6,620 nucleotides of DNA, taken from Oscillospiraceae bacterium. GTDB taxonomy: Bacteria; Bacillota; Clostridia; Oscillospirales; Oscillospiraceae. Location of the stretch: positions 1 through 6,620 of the forward strand of contig JAIRRO010000135.1 of NCBI GenBank assembly GCA_031255955.1. The letters are read 5' to 3'. The first letter of the stretch is position 1. Each line of letters opens with the position of its first letter. The notes below the pieces were generated by a model. That model did no database searches, was not told where the DNA came from, and worked only from the letters and a program-made list of their open reading frames with translations. Positions 6,460 through 6,620 of this stretch are shown piece by piece. The translations under genes and the position numbers were made by a program.

Positions 6460-6620
6460 TTAACCTTCTTTCGGTGTGGTTTTTATTTTAAAGAAAAACA
6501 GCCACCAGTGGAACAACATCACCGCGGCGATGATGATTCTGGCATAAATGGGCGTTGAAAAGTACATCCCGACGGACAGCATTGCCGTAATCACCGCGCA
6601 GATGATAATTTTTCGCTTCA
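6460..6620 (-). CDS. YbaN/DUF454-type membrane protein, C-terminal fragment
   Basis: The 3' end of a minus-strand gene that enters from the right edge; 52 complete codons and a TAA stop (6462-6460) are visible. The peptide is basic at its start ('KRKIII'), has two hydrophobic stretches ('IIICAVITAMLSVGMYF' and 'RIIIAAVMLFHWWLFFF') and ends in a short tail ('KIKTTPKEG'). The arrangement K-x-K, helix, short loop with 'ARII', helix, 'FxxKT' resembles, from memory, the C-terminal end of YbaN/DUF454 inner membrane proteins of unknown function. The two bases before the first full codon read TG, so an ATG, GTG or TTG start exactly at the edge, giving a 53-residue protein, cannot be excluded. Its stop lies 3 bases before the CydD-like ATG, so it is very likely the upstream member of that operon. 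Confidence 0.6.
   Translation of the reverse strand, partial: KRKIIICAVITAMLSVGMYFSTPIYARIIIAAVMLFHWWLFFFKIKTTPKEG
6464..6469 (-). promoter_or_regulatory. Ribosome binding site of the CydD-like gene inside the preceding CDS
   Basis: AGAAGG on the minus strand lies 7 bases before the ATG at 6456 and within the last codons of the DUF454-type reading frame. Together with the 3-base gap between stop and start, this supports translational coupling and a shared transcript. Confidence 0.7.

Noticed and set aside
4968..6558. Plus-strand open frames opposite the CydD-like gene and the right edge (4968-5159, 5339-5572, 5569-5862, 6239-6463, 6325-6558)
   Set aside because: Antisense to the CydD-like and DUF454-type genes. 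They have no recognisable domain, and the DUF454-type reading on the minus strand explains the edge better.

Overview
The window reads as chromosomal DNA of an anaerobic, fairly GC-rich member of the Clostridia (Oscillospiraceae/Ruminococcaceae-like). This is inferred from gene content: a SpoVB-type flippase, an ECF transporter S component, a type III pantothenate kinase, and a CydD/CydC-like ABC pair behind a YbaN/DUF454-type gene. Strong AGGAGG-type ribosome binding sites and a consensus sigma-A promoter also fit. I see no tRNA, rRNA, CRISPR array, insertion sequence or phage gene. Coding density is very high, and the only non-coding stretch over 100 bases is 1472-1677.

Layout. (1) Bases 1-1471, minus strand: a SpoVB/MurJ-superfamily flippase whose C-terminal end lies beyond the left edge. 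It is open throughout but has no stop codon inside the window. (2) Bases 1472-1677: a divergent intergenic region with a near-consensus plus-strand promoter, a tandem 12-bp repeat just upstream of its -35 box, and a 12-bp palindrome at the predicted transcript start. (3) Bases 1678-3065, plus strand: a two-gene unit of an ECF S component (probably pantothenate-specific, PanT-like) and coaX. (4) Bases 3072-6620, minus strand: an operon read right to left, made of the C-terminal end of a YbaN/DUF454-type membrane protein, a CydD-like ABC half-transporter and a CydC-like ABC half-transporter. It converges on coaX with only six bases between the stop codons.

How the genes work together. The S component would capture pantothenate at the membrane with a shared EcfA/A'/T module encoded elsewhere. 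CoaX would then phosphorylate it, trapping it and committing it to coenzyme A synthesis. The two ABC proteins should form one heterodimeric exporter. Their closest named relatives are CydDC, linked in E. coli to thiol (cysteine/glutathione) export and heme handling for cytochrome bd assembly, but no cytochrome bd genes are visible here and the substrate is open. The flippase should move a lipid-linked saccharide, such as a peptidoglycan or spore-cortex precursor, across the membrane.

Most of the window is ordinary housekeeping sequence. The points worth a second look are local: altered active-site motifs in CoaX, a His in place of the Q-loop Gln in the CydD-like subunit, a very short C-terminus in the CydC-like subunit, and the architecture of the panT-coaX control region. 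I found no convincing evidence of an undescribed multi-gene system.
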